Assembly: GCF_003313325.1 (NCBI RefSeq)
Contig: NZ_QMHQ01000005.1
Coordinates: 62,001-126,000, forward strand
From: Pedobacter namyangjuensis
Lineage (GTDB): Bacteria; Bacteroidota; Bacteroidia; Sphingobacteriales; Sphingobacteriaceae
Direction of reading: 5' to 3'
DNA: 64,000 bases
Below are positions 25,973 to 34,933 of the stretch, piece by piece (position 1 is the first letter of the stretch; every line of letters begins with the position of its first letter). The translations under genes were made by a program, and so were the position numbers. The notes below the pieces were generated by a model. That model saw only the letters and a list, made by a program, of their open reading frames with translations. It ran no database searches and was not told the origin of the DNA.

Positions 25973-27928
25973 ATGATGAAAAAGAATTTCAACAGATATA
26001 AAATTAATGGCATATTATCTAAATTTTTGGTAGTAGTTTTTGGAGCCATGATTACCTTTTCTGGGTGTAAAAGATCTTATTTACAGCCAGAGCCATTGTC
26101 ACTTTTCGATCCGGACCAAACCTTCTCCACACGAGCTGGTTTAGATGCTGCAATGGCCATTTCTGATAGGCACTTACGTTCTTATTGGACTTATTTTGAG
26201 TACACCGATTTAGGACTGCCAATTAGCACAGAATATATGTTTTCTGACGTTGCTGTCGCAGCAAAAACTGATGATGGTGGTATCTTTGCCGATATTGCTA
26301 CTAGATTAACACCTACAGATATGCCAGAGCGAGTTTCGTATTTCTGGAATGAAACATACAACGGTATTAAATACGCAAATACAATTCTTACTTATATCGA
26401 TAGAGTTGATGGTCTAGACCAAGCAACTAAAGATCAATATAAAGGTAGAGCTTTATTTCACCGTTCGTTTCGTTACTTAGCACTTGCTTTTCAATTTAAA
26501 GATGTACCGTTAATTACCAAAATTTTGGAATCGCCAAAGGTTAATTTTAAAAGCACAAAACGCGAAGCCATTTTAGAAATGATTACAGCAGATATGGAAC
26601 AGGCTGTACAGTGGGTTCCTGAGCAAGCACAAATGAGTTTAGTTGGTTTAATTAATAAAGGTGCTTGTAGGCAGCTACTAATCAAGTGTTATTTAGCTAC
26701 AGGCCAGTATGACAAAGCTATACAGCAGGCCGATTTATTAATTAATGGTTCCGCATATACTTTAATGAATAACAATTTCGGAACATTTATTAACCCATAC
26801 TCAGAAGCTTGGCCTGTAACACGTAACGTTATTTGGGATTTACATCGTCCAGAAAATAAAGCTATCAATGCCAATAAGGAAACTATTCTAGTAATGCCAA
26901 ATCGTTTAAATACGGATATGGGTATTAAAATGAATACGATGCGTAATTGGTTGCCTTTAATCGACAATGCAGCTACAGCAACTCCTAGTGGCGGGCAAGC
27001 TGTCTTTTTCTATCCTAGAACTAACTCGGGTAATGCAAATGCAAATTACAGAGCTCAATATGACTATGTTCGTTCCTTGGGTCGTGGAATTGGTCACATA
27101 CGTCCAACTTATTTTGCGCAAAAATCTCTTTGGGTAGTAAACGGCGTTAATGATGCAGGCGATTTACGACACAGCACTGCTGCGGGAAACTGGGTAACCA
27201 TGGAATCTTTAAAATACAATAACCCGGCTAACACCACTTGGTTTGGGCAAAATGTACGTTTGCGCAGCGCAACCGGCACGCTTTTAAGTACGGATACTAT
27301 TCGTAATTATTTCGATTGGCCTCACTACAAGTATTACATTGAAGACGCTAATGAGACTTTAAATACTAACGAAGCTAACCACAGAGGCGGTGCAGGCGAC
27401 TGGTATTTTTACCGATTAGCTGAAACTTACTTGTTGAGAGCGGAAGCTAAGTTTTACAAAGGTGACATTGCAGGTGCAACTGCAGACGTTAATGCAATTA
27501 GAACCAGAGCAAAATGTACGCAGTTTTATACAGCCGTAACAATTGGCGACATTATGAATGAGCGTGCAAGAGAATTAAATATGGAAGAATGGCGCTTTAC
27601 TGAACTAAGTCGCGTTTCGTATTGCTTGGCTAATAGTGGCAAAGCCGATGAGTTTGGCAGAACTTATACTGTAGCTAACTTAGCTACAAATAGTTACTGG
27701 TTCCAAAGAATTCAGTTCTATAATGATTTTTACAATAAAAATAAAGTTAGTGTTAGAAATCGTTCTTACACAATGGCACCTCACAATATTAGTTGGCCTA
27801 TTCCACAAAGTGCGATAAATGCAAATACAGGAAATAAATTAAGCCAAAATCAAGGTTACAGTGGTTATAATGCCGGAGTTGATATATTCCAAACATGGCA
27901 GGAAGCTGTTGCTGATGAAAGTAAATAG
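25973..27928 (+). CDS. SusD/RagB glycan-binding lipoprotein (first pair)
   Basis: This 651-residue surface lipoprotein forms the lid of the SusC barrel and binds the glycan. The signal peptide ends in a lipobox (FSGC). The family pattern is visible in the helical repeat region (FHRSFRYLALAFQFKDVPLI) and in the C-terminal SusD block (YRLAETYLLRAEAKFYKGDIAGATADVNAIR). The start is the first of two adjacent ATG codons after the susC1 stop. A strong bidirectional terminator follows. Confidence 0.95.
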   Translation: MMKKNFNRYKINGILSKFLVVVFGAMITFSGCKRSYLQPEPLSLFDPDQTFSTRAGLDAAMAISDRHLRSYWTYFEYTDLGLPISTEYMFSDVAVAAKTDDGGIFADIATRLTPTDMPERVSYFWNETYNGIKYANTILTYIDRVDGLDQATKDQYKGRALFHRSFRYLALAFQFKDVPLITKILESPKVNFKSTKREAILEMITADMEQAVQWVPEQAQMSLVGLINKGACRQLLIKCYLATGQYDKAIQQADLLINGSAYTLMNNNFGTFINPYSEAWPVTRNVIWDLHRPENKAINANKETILVMPNRLNTDMGIKMNTMRNWLPLIDNAATATPSGGQAVFFYPRTNSGNANANYRAQYDYVRSLGRGIGHIRPTYFAQKSLWVVNGVNDAGDLRHSTAAGNWVTMESLKYNNPANTTWFGQNVRLRSATGTLLSTDTIRNYFDWPHYKYYIEDANETLNTNEANHRGGAGDWYFYRLAETYLLRAEAKFYKGDIAGATADVNAIRTRAKCTQFYTAVTIGDIMNERARELNMEEWRFTELSRVSYCLANSGKADEFGRTYTVANLATNSYWFQRIQFYNDFYNKNKVSVRNRSYTMAPHNISWPIPQSAINANTGNKLSQNQGYSGYNAGVDIFQTWQEAVADESK

Positions 27929-27948
27929 TAGGAATTTATAACAATAGT

Positions 27949-27982
27949 AAAAGGGCTTTTTGGTAATCCAAAAAGCCCTTTT
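27949..27982 (+). terminator. Bidirectional terminator between susD1 and araR
   Basis: A perfect 15-base stem (AAAAGGGCTTTTTGG and complement) with a TAAT loop separates the convergent susD1 and araR genes; T runs lie on both strands. Confidence 0.93.
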
Positions 27983-28018
27983 ACATTATCTGATATTTAT
28001 CACATCATCAAAACGAGA

Positions 28019-28765
28019 TTAAGAAATCAGATTCTCTGGATTTGGAATAAAGTTGATGAACGATTGAAATTTAGCCTTATACTTTTTCTCGTCTAGTTTG
28101 TAGTAAAAAGCACCGCGTTTAGAATTAAACCTGTCTTTTTCGGCAAGCTTAATCAATAAACCGCTAGAATTAACTTTTCTAATAAAGTTTCGGTTATCGA
28201 TTTTTGCATTGTAAACTTGCTCGTACAAGTTCTGTAATTGCGGGATAGTGAATTTTTTCGGTAACAACTCAAACAAAATAGGATGGAAGGCTGCCTTATA
28301 CCTAATTCTATTTTTTGCCTTATCAACCATTTTATCATGGTCAAATATTAATTGCGGAGCTTCATTAATTAAAAACCATTCGGCATGGTAAGCATCGTTA
28401 ATTTGTTCCTTGTATTTGTTAATGTCTATCAATGCAAAATAAGCTACAGAAATTGTACGCTCTATAGGATCCCGATCTGGCGTTCCGTAAGCTTTTAGCT
28501 GTTCTAAATAAACATTTTTTAAACCTGTGTTTTTTAACAGGATTCGCTCTGCGGCTTGATAGAGATTTTCGGCAGCTTCAATAAAACCGCCCATTAAACT
28601 CCACTGATCTTTTTGTGGTTCAATTGCTCTTTTTACTAATAAAATCTTTAACTGATCGCCATCGTAACCGAAAATTATACAGTCTACTGCAACGAGCGTT
28701 GGTGCTTGCTTTGGGTATTTATATGTTTTAACAGTTTTATCTTTTGTTTTTTCGTCTAACTTCAT
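28019..28765 (-). CDS. araR: AraR-type Nudix-domain transcriptional regulator
   Basis: This 248-residue protein couples an N-terminal Nudix fold (residues 20-150) to a C-terminal winged helix (FTIPQLQNLYEQVY, then RNFIRKVNSSGLL and RGAFYYKL). The Nudix box keeps G-x5-E-x7-R but reads RILLKNTGL where catalytic enzymes have RExxEExGL, so the metal-binding Glu residues are gone and the domain is probably a ligand sensor. Proteins of this NrtR-like type are the known arabinose regulators (AraR) of Bacteroides, where the effector is L-arabinose. The position within an arabinose locus supports the same role. A motif copy upstream suggests autoregulation. Confidence 0.9.
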   Translation of the reverse strand: MKLDEKTKDKTVKTYKYPKQAPTLVAVDCIIFGYDGDQLKILLVKRAIEPQKDQWSLMGGFIEAAENLYQAAERILLKNTGLKNVYLEQLKAYGTPDRDPIERTISVAYFALIDINKYKEQINDAYHAEWFLINEAPQLIFDHDKMVDKAKNRIRYKAAFHPILFELLPKKFTIPQLQNLYEQVYNAKIDNRNFIRKVNSSGLLIKLAEKDRFNSKRGAFYYKLDEKKYKAKFQSFINFIPNPENLIS

Positions 28766-28835
28766 TAGGTTGCAATAATTATCGAGCTTTAATTGGCAGT
28801 ATTAACATTAAAATTATAAATTTAAAATCAATTCG

Positions 28836-28860
28836 CAACATTAAACGTCATATTTACATA
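28836..28860 (-). promoter_or_regulatory. AraR-type operator before araR
   Basis: The minus strand reads GTAAATATGACGTTTAATG, a close match to the shared motif, about 75 bases upstream of the araR start codon and pointing towards it. Confidence 0.65.
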
Positions 28861-28870
28861 AATAAAATAA

Positions 28871-28907
28871 GCGTCACTAAAACGTTTTATTAATTTATCT
28901 ATATTAG
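28871..28907 (+). promoter_or_regulatory. Operator and -7 box before galM
   Basis: CACTAAAACGTTTTATTAA (operator-like, weaker match) is followed by TATATTAG at 28900-28907. The distance from ACGTTT to the -7-like box is within one base of that in the first GH51 promoter. No TTG is present at -33. Confidence 0.5.
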
Positions 28908-28935
28908 CAATAGAAAACCTAACCAAATATCAAAA

Positions 28936-30099
28936 ATGAACAAAAGAAATTTAGCCTTAGTTGCTTTAGCACTTTCTAGCTTTTTAGTAGCTTGTAATAA
29001 CCCAGAGAAATCTTCAAATAGCGTAAATGACACCACGAGTAGCGTCGTAAAATTAGATACTGGCGCCTACCAAAGAACCATTAATGGTAAGCAAACCAAT
29101 CTTTATCAATTAACTAATAAAAATGGTGCTGTTGTACAGATAACCAATTACGGCGGCAGAATTATGTCTATTGTTGTGCCAGATAAGAATGGTAAACCAA
29201 CAGATGTTGCTTTAGGTTACGACAGTGTACAATCTAATCAGAAAAAAGGTGAGCCGTTTTTTGGCGCATTAATTGGTCGTTACGGAAATCGCATTGCGAA
29301 AGGGAAATTTAACGTTGCTGGCAAACCTTATCAAGTGCAGGTAAATGACGGCGTAAATACGTTGCATGGAGGTACTGATGGCTTTTACTCGAAAGTTTGG
29401 GATGCGAAGAAAATTAACGATCAAACTTTGGAGTTGACTTATCTTTCTAAAGATGGCGAAGCTGGCTATCCGGGAAATGTTAACGTTAAAGTTGTTTATA
29501 CCTTAACAGAAGATAACGCATTAAAAATAGATTATAGTGCAACTACAGATAAGGAAACGGTATTGAATTTAACTAATCATGCTTATTTTAATTTAAGTGG
29601 CGAAGGAAATTCTACCATTACAGATCACGAATTAACAATTGCAGCATCTGGTTTTACGCCAGTTGATACTACTTTAATCCCGACAGGTAAAATACAAGAT
29701 GTAAAAGGAACGCCTTTTGATTTTACAAAAGCGAAAGTAATAGGGAAGGATATTGATGCGGCTGATGAACAATTGAAAAATGGAAAAGGTTATGATCACA
29801 ATTTTGTGTTAGACAAAATTTCTTCAGATAAACCTGTAGCAATTGTAAAAAGTCCTATCAGTGGCATTACAATGGAAGTTTACACTACCGAACCTGGTAT
29901 TCAGTTTTACAGTGGCAACTTTTTAACCGGTGCAGACAAAGACGGAAAAGGCGGTAAATCTTACGGTCATCGCTCTGCTTTTTGTTTAGAAACGCAACAT
30001 TTTCCAGATTCTCCAAACCAACCTAGTTTCCCGTCTACTACCTTAAAACCTGGTAGTACATACCAAACTAGCACTACCTATAAGTTTTTAAATAAATAG
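28936..30099 (+). CDS. galM: Aldose 1-epimerase (mutarotase), lipoprotein
   Basis: This 387-residue GalM-family enzyme interconverts the anomers of galactose, glucose or arabinose. Catalytic regions are NYGGRIMSIVVPD, GRYGNRIAKGKF, the HGG in VNTLHGGTDGF, NLTNHAYFNLSGEG (general-acid His) and the late LETQHFPDSPNQP, with the catalytic Glu near FCLETQ. A lipobox (FLVAC) makes it a periplasmic or surface lipoprotein rather than cytosolic. It is a single-gene unit with its own operator and terminator, next to araR. Confidence 0.94.
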   Translation: MNKRNLALVALALSSFLVACNNPEKSSNSVNDTTSSVVKLDTGAYQRTINGKQTNLYQLTNKNGAVVQITNYGGRIMSIVVPDKNGKPTDVALGYDSVQSNQKKGEPFFGALIGRYGNRIAKGKFNVAGKPYQVQVNDGVNTLHGGTDGFYSKVWDAKKINDQTLELTYLSKDGEAGYPGNVNVKVVYTLTEDNALKIDYSATTDKETVLNLTNHAYFNLSGEGNSTITDHELTIAASGFTPVDTTLIPTGKIQDVKGTPFDFTKAKVIGKDIDAADEQLKNGKGYDHNFVLDKISSDKPVAIVKSPISGITMEVYTTEPGIQFYSGNFLTGADKDGKGGKSYGHRSAFCLETQHFPDSPNQPSFPSTTLKPGSTYQTSTTYKFLNK

Positions 30100-30115
30100 G
30101 AGATATCCGCTAAAT

Positions 30116-30158
30116 AAAAAACGGGCGCTGATGATTTAGGTTATCAATGCCCGTTTTT
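30116..30158 (+). terminator. galM terminator
   Basis: AAAAACGGGC pairs with GCCCGTTTTT across a partly paired 23-base loop; T run at the end. Confidence 0.85.
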
Positions 30159-30549
30159 GCATTAAATCCACTGATTTAGAACTCAAAGCAATATATTGTT
30201 GGCCTAAAGCAATACAGCGTAATGATGTTGCTTCAACCTTTTAACCAAAACTAATAAACTTGTTACAGTCAAATCAACTTCTCATAACTAAAGCTTAAAT
30301 AAATACTACCCCATTAAGAACTGCCGCAACAAAGCCTAAAAGTTAGGTTTTAATGATGTAAAGTTAGATTTCGGCGTTTTGTAAGAGCAAATGTGTGAGC
30401 TGAAAGTTTTCTTAACTAAAGCAATGACGGGTAATTAATCCAATTATTCAATAAATGTTAACTTGACGTTTAATTATAATTTCTTAAATTAGCCAAACCA
30501 CTTAGTCTAATCGCTAATTGGCAACACAACCAAATGTAACCGATTAACA
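30159..30549. other. Intergenic region before the first GH51 gene
   Basis: No gene is seen. Nothing recognisable occupies 30160-30450. The right end holds the operator and promoter of the following seven-gene run. Confidence 0.5.
30453..30492 (+). promoter_or_regulatory. AraR-type operator overlapping the GH51 promoter
   Basis: GTTAACTTGACGTTTAATTA matches the motif. Its internal TTG (30463-30465) is followed after 19 bases by TAAATTAG (30485-30492), so the operator covers the -33 element. That fits repression by occlusion. Confidence 0.7.
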
Positions 30550-32529
30550 ATGAAGTATAAGAAAAGCTTTGCGATTTCGATTTTAACGGCATTATTTTTA
30601 AGTGCCAATGCCCAAAAAGAAGCTACCCTTTTAGTAAACACCCAAAAAGCTGTTGCACCAATTGCGCCAACAATGTGGGGCGTTTTTTTTGAAGATATAA
30701 ATTTAGGTGCCGATGGTGGCATTTACGCCGAGTTGGTAAAAAATCGATCTTTCGAGTTTTCTAAGCCATTAATGGGCTGGTCTGTTAAAGGTAAGAAGTT
30801 TGGCGAGGGCGATGTTTTAGTTCAGAATAGACAAGAACTCCAGATTTCCAATCCGCGTTTCTTACGTTTAAATATTAAGCAAGCCGCCAAAGGCGATGCA
30901 GGAATAACCAATGAAGGTTTTAGGGGAATGGGTATAAAAAAAGATATCAGGTATGATTTTTCTTTAATGTATCGCCAACTAAGAGGTAATGTTACCTTGC
31001 ATTTAGAATTGGTTGATGATAAGAATAACGTAATCGGAATTGGCACGCTTAAACCAAACGCAACTAACGATGATTGGAATAAACAGCAAGCAAGTTTAGT
31101 AGCAATTGCTACGGTTGAAAAAGCCAAATTAAATATCTGGTTTGAAGGTAATGGTTTAATTGATTTAGATATGGTTTCACTTTTTCCTTCCGACACCTGG
31201 AAAGAGAGACCAGGCGGCATGCGTAAAGACATGATTCAGATGCTGGCCGATATGAAACCGGGTTTTATCCGTTTTCCAGGCGGTTGCATTGTTGAAGGAA
31301 TCGATCTAGCTAATCGCTACCAATGGAAAAAAACAATCGGCCCAATAGAAGACAGACAATTAATTATGAACCGTTGGAATGTTGAGTTTGGCCACAGACC
31401 TACACCCGATTATTTTCAGACATTTGGTTTAGGTTTTTACGAATATTTTCAGTTGGCCGAAGATATTGGCGCAGAACCATTGCCAATTTTAAACTGTGGT
31501 ATGGCTTGCCAATATAATACGGGCGAAGTGGTGCCGCTAGATCAATTGGGTCCTTACATACAGGATGCTTTGGATTTAATTGAATTTGCCAATGGCGATG
31601 CGACAACTGAATGGGGTAAAAAACGTATTGCGATGGGGCATAAGGAACCATTTAACCTAAAGTACCTAGGTGTTGGAAACGAGAATTGGGGGCCGCAGTA
31701 TATTGAAAGAGCTAAACTTTTTAAGGATAAGATAAAAGAAAAATATCCAAACATTCAGCTAATTTACAGTTCTGGCACTGATCCCGATAGCGAACGCTAT
31801 CACTTTTTAGATAAACAATTACGCAGCATTGGCGCCGATATTATTGATGAACATTATTACAGATCGCCAGATTGGTTTTTGAAAAACGCTGCCCGTTATG
31901 ATAGTTTTGACAGAAAGGGGCCAAAGATATTTGCTGGCGAATATGCGGCACATGTTGATGGAAAAATAACAGGTAGCAATAGGAACATCTGGCAGGCTGC
32001 AATTGCAGAAGCTGCATTCATGACTGGCCTAGAAAGAAATGCGGAAGTTGTAACAATGGCTTCTTACGCACCTTTATTTGCACATGGCGAAGGTTGGCAA
32101 TGGGCGCCCGATTTAATTTGGGTGAACAACTTAACCGTTTATGGAACGCCAAATTACGAAGTGCAAAAAATGTTTTCGGTTAATAAAGGTACACACGTAC
32201 TTAATGCAAATTTAAACGGCAAACCATTAACAGGAGAAAACGGGCTTTATGCTTCGTCTGTAATAGATGAAAATAAAAAAGAAATTATCGTTAAAGTGGT
32301 AAATACTTCTGGCGAGGCAAAAAAGCAAACCTTAAGTTTTGAAGGGAATAAGAAGTTGGCTAGCCAAGTTTCAATCACCAGCATTTCGGCAGATTTGAAT
32401 GATAAAAATGCTTTTGACAAGCCTCGAAATATTTATCCGAAGGAAGAGAAAGTTAAGATTAACGGTAAAAATTTAAACTTGAGCATACCAGCTAACGGTG
32501 TGGCGATGGTTAAAGTGGCTTATAAATAA
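30550..32529 (+). CDS. GH51 alpha-L-arabinofuranosidase (large, secreted)
   Basis: The enzyme removes terminal arabinofuranose from arabinan or arabinogalactan. The signal peptide (cleavage near SANAQ) is followed by a domain (residues 70-215) that resembles a carbohydrate-binding beta-sandwich inserted early in the fold. The GH51 barrel carries the acid/base E378 in GVGNENWG and the nucleophile E464 in FAGEYAAH, and a C-terminal beta domain follows. It is 659 residues long. First gene of a run of seven that follow one another with gaps of 0-10 bases; the next gene begins directly after its stop (TAAATG). Confidence 0.95.
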   Translation: MKYKKSFAISILTALFLSANAQKEATLLVNTQKAVAPIAPTMWGVFFEDINLGADGGIYAELVKNRSFEFSKPLMGWSVKGKKFGEGDVLVQNRQELQISNPRFLRLNIKQAAKGDAGITNEGFRGMGIKKDIRYDFSLMYRQLRGNVTLHLELVDDKNNVIGIGTLKPNATNDDWNKQQASLVAIATVEKAKLNIWFEGNGLIDLDMVSLFPSDTWKERPGGMRKDMIQMLADMKPGFIRFPGGCIVEGIDLANRYQWKKTIGPIEDRQLIMNRWNVEFGHRPTPDYFQTFGLGFYEYFQLAEDIGAEPLPILNCGMACQYNTGEVVPLDQLGPYIQDALDLIEFANGDATTEWGKKRIAMGHKEPFNLKYLGVGNENWGPQYIERAKLFKDKIKEKYPNIQLIYSSGTDPDSERYHFLDKQLRSIGADIIDEHYYRSPDWFLKNAARYDSFDRKGPKIFAGEYAAHVDGKITGSNRNIWQAAIAEAAFMTGLERNAEVVTMASYAPLFAHGEGWQWAPDLIWVNNLTVYGTPNYEVQKMFSVNKGTHVLNANLNGKPLTGENGLYASSVIDENKKEIIVKVVNTSGEAKKQTLSFEGNKKLASQVSITSISADLNDKNAFDKPRNIYPKEEKVKINGKNLNLSIPANGVAMVKVAYK

Positions 32530-34929
32530 ATGATTTTAAAGGTAAATACTTCTCGTTTTTTTAAGAAACTAGCCTCGGTTGTTTTTTTATGCATATGCTT
32601 TGCTAACATCGCGTTAGCACAAAAAGTAACTGCCTTTAAAGCGCAGGAAGTAAAGTTGTTGCCGAGTATTTTCAAAAATGCCGAACAAACCGATTTAAGG
32701 TATATGTTGGCATTAGATGCCGATAAGCTTTTAGCTCCCTATCTTCGCGAAGCGGGATTACCTGCCAAAACAACATCATACACCAATTGGGAAAATACAG
32801 GTTTAGATGGGCACATAGGCGGACATTATTTAACGGCTTTGTCGCTTATGTACGCAAGCACTTCAAGCCCTAAAGTTGGAGATCGGTTAAATTACATGTT
32901 GACCGAGCTAAAAAGATGTCAAGATAAAAATGGCAATGGCTATATAGGCGGCGTTCCCGGTAGTAATGCGCTATGGCAAGACATCGCCAATGGCAAAATT
33001 CAGGTTGGTACATTCGATTTAAACAAAAAATGGGTGCCGCTTTATAATATTCATAAAACCATTGCCGGGTTAAAAGATGCTTACGTTTACACCAAAAATC
33101 CATTGGCAAAACAAATGCTTGTCGATTATGGAAACTGGTTTGTCTGGCTAACTTCGAAATTGAGCGATGAGCAAATACAACGTTTACTCATATCAGAATA
33201 CGGTGGTTTAAATGAGGTATTTGCCGATTTGTACCAGATAACTTCCGATAAAAAGTATCTTAAACTTGCATACCAATTTTCTGACCTTAAAATCTTAAAT
33301 CCGCTAGCAAAGCAAGAAGATAAACTAAGTGGTTTACATGCCAATACGCAAATTCCGAAAGTAATTGGTTTTAAACGAATTGCAACAGTAGGTAATGATA
33401 AGGCTTATAATACAGCCAGCAAATTTTTTTGGGAAACGGTAATTAATAACCGTACAGTTGCGCTTGGTGGCAATAGTGTAAGGGAGCATTTTAACCCTAC
33501 TAACGATTTTTCTACGATGATTACGAGCGTAGAAGGGCCAGAAACCTGCAACAGCTACAACATGCTTAAGTTAACCAAATTGCTTTATGAGGATGAAGGC
33601 CTGAGCAGTTATATGGATTATTATGAGCGCACTTTGTATAACCACATTCTCTCTTCACAACATCCTACAAAAGGTGGCTTTGTTTACTTTACGCCTATGC
33701 GACCAGGTCACTACAGGGTTTATTCGCAACCGCAAACCAGTTTTTGGTGTTGTGTAGGTTCGGGCTTAGAAAATCATGCTAAATACAACGAGCTTATTTA
33801 TGCGCATAGCGATGAAGAGTTGTTCGTTAACCTTTTCATCCCATCGGCAGTAAATTGGGAAGAGAAAGGTTTTAGCCTAGTACAAAATACAAGCTTCCCA
33901 GAAACAGAAACTACGTTACTTACTATTCAAAACGCCGGAAAAGGTAGCGTTGCGTTGCAAATTCGTTATCCTAATTGGGTAAAGCTAAACGAGCTTAAAG
34001 TAAAAGTTAATGGTAAAACCGAAAAAATTACCGCTAAACCTGGCAGCTACGTCAAATTGCAAAGGGTTTGGAAAAAAGGCGATCAGATTGAAATTGTTTT
34101 GCCCATGCATATCAAAGCAGAGCCGATGCCCGGAAAATCGCCTTATGTTGCACTATTAAATGGACCAATTTTGTTGGCTGCGAAAACCGATAGCACGAAT
34201 TTAACCGGTCTGTTTGCAGATGATAGTAGAATGGGACACATTGCCGGCGGAACTCAATACCCTTTGCAAGATATGCCCTTGTTTGTCAGCAATCAAACAG
34301 ATTATGCAACGCAAGTTTATCCTGTTAAGGGAAAAAGCCAAACTTTCAAGGCAAGCAACCTTATCTATCCGGCTGCGAAAAAGAATTTAGAATTAATACC
34401 ATTTTACAAACTGCACGACAGCAGGTATATTGTGTACTGGCAAACGGTAAACGAGTCGGGTTTAGTTGCTATGAAAGCGCAATTAGCTAAAGAGGAGGCA
34501 GAAAAAGCTAAATTGTTAGCGCTAACTATAGATATGGTTTATCCTGGAGAGCAACAACCCGAGTCTGATCATTTTATAGAAATGGAAAACTCACAAAATG
34601 GTACGCACAGAGATCGTCATTGGCGCACTGCAAAAGGTTGGTTCAGTTACCAGTTAGCCAACCCTAAAAAAGAAAGTGCAGTACTAAGATTAACTTATTT
34701 TGGTAGAGATGCCAATAGAAATTTTCGAGTTTTGATAAACGATAAAGAGATAGCAAAAGTTAGCCTGGACGGAAAAATGGGCGATAAATTTTACGAGGTA
34801 GACTATCAGATACCAACTGAAATAACTAATAAAACAAATAAACTAAAAGTGAAATTTATTGCCGAAAACGGATCTGAAACTGCAGGGATTTACGAATTGC
34901 GATTAATGAGACACACAAACAACCTTTAA
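32530..34929 (+). CDS. GH127/GH146 beta-L-arabinofuranosidase
   Basis: This 799-residue DUF1680-clan glycosidase has a signal peptide (ANIALAQ). The catalytic helical barrel shows the zinc-Cys centre of the clan: E338 and C340 in EGPETCNSY, and the pair C407/C408 in SFWCCVGSG, where one Cys is the nucleophile. These enzymes release beta-linked arabinofuranose from RG-I side chains or from hydroxyproline-linked arabinosides. Length and linkage to an RG-I locus favour GH146, the family of Bacteroides enzymes acting on arabinan. The C-terminal 200 residues form beta domains of unknown role. Confidence 0.92.
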   Translation: MILKVNTSRFFKKLASVVFLCICFANIALAQKVTAFKAQEVKLLPSIFKNAEQTDLRYMLALDADKLLAPYLREAGLPAKTTSYTNWENTGLDGHIGGHYLTALSLMYASTSSPKVGDRLNYMLTELKRCQDKNGNGYIGGVPGSNALWQDIANGKIQVGTFDLNKKWVPLYNIHKTIAGLKDAYVYTKNPLAKQMLVDYGNWFVWLTSKLSDEQIQRLLISEYGGLNEVFADLYQITSDKKYLKLAYQFSDLKILNPLAKQEDKLSGLHANTQIPKVIGFKRIATVGNDKAYNTASKFFWETVINNRTVALGGNSVREHFNPTNDFSTMITSVEGPETCNSYNMLKLTKLLYEDEGLSSYMDYYERTLYNHILSSQHPTKGGFVYFTPMRPGHYRVYSQPQTSFWCCVGSGLENHAKYNELIYAHSDEELFVNLFIPSAVNWEEKGFSLVQNTSFPETETTLLTIQNAGKGSVALQIRYPNWVKLNELKVKVNGKTEKITAKPGSYVKLQRVWKKGDQIEIVLPMHIKAEPMPGKSPYVALLNGPILLAAKTDSTNLTGLFADDSRMGHIAGGTQYPLQDMPLFVSNQTDYATQVYPVKGKSQTFKASNLIYPAAKKNLELIPFYKLHDSRYIVYWQTVNESGLVAMKAQLAKEEAEKAKLLALTIDMVYPGEQQPESDHFIEMENSQNGTHRDRHWRTAKGWFSYQLANPKKESAVLRLTYFGRDANRNFRVLINDKEIAKVSLDGKMGDKFYEVDYQIPTEITNKTNKLKVKFIAENGSETAGIYELRLMRHTNNL

Positions 34930-34933
34930 TATA

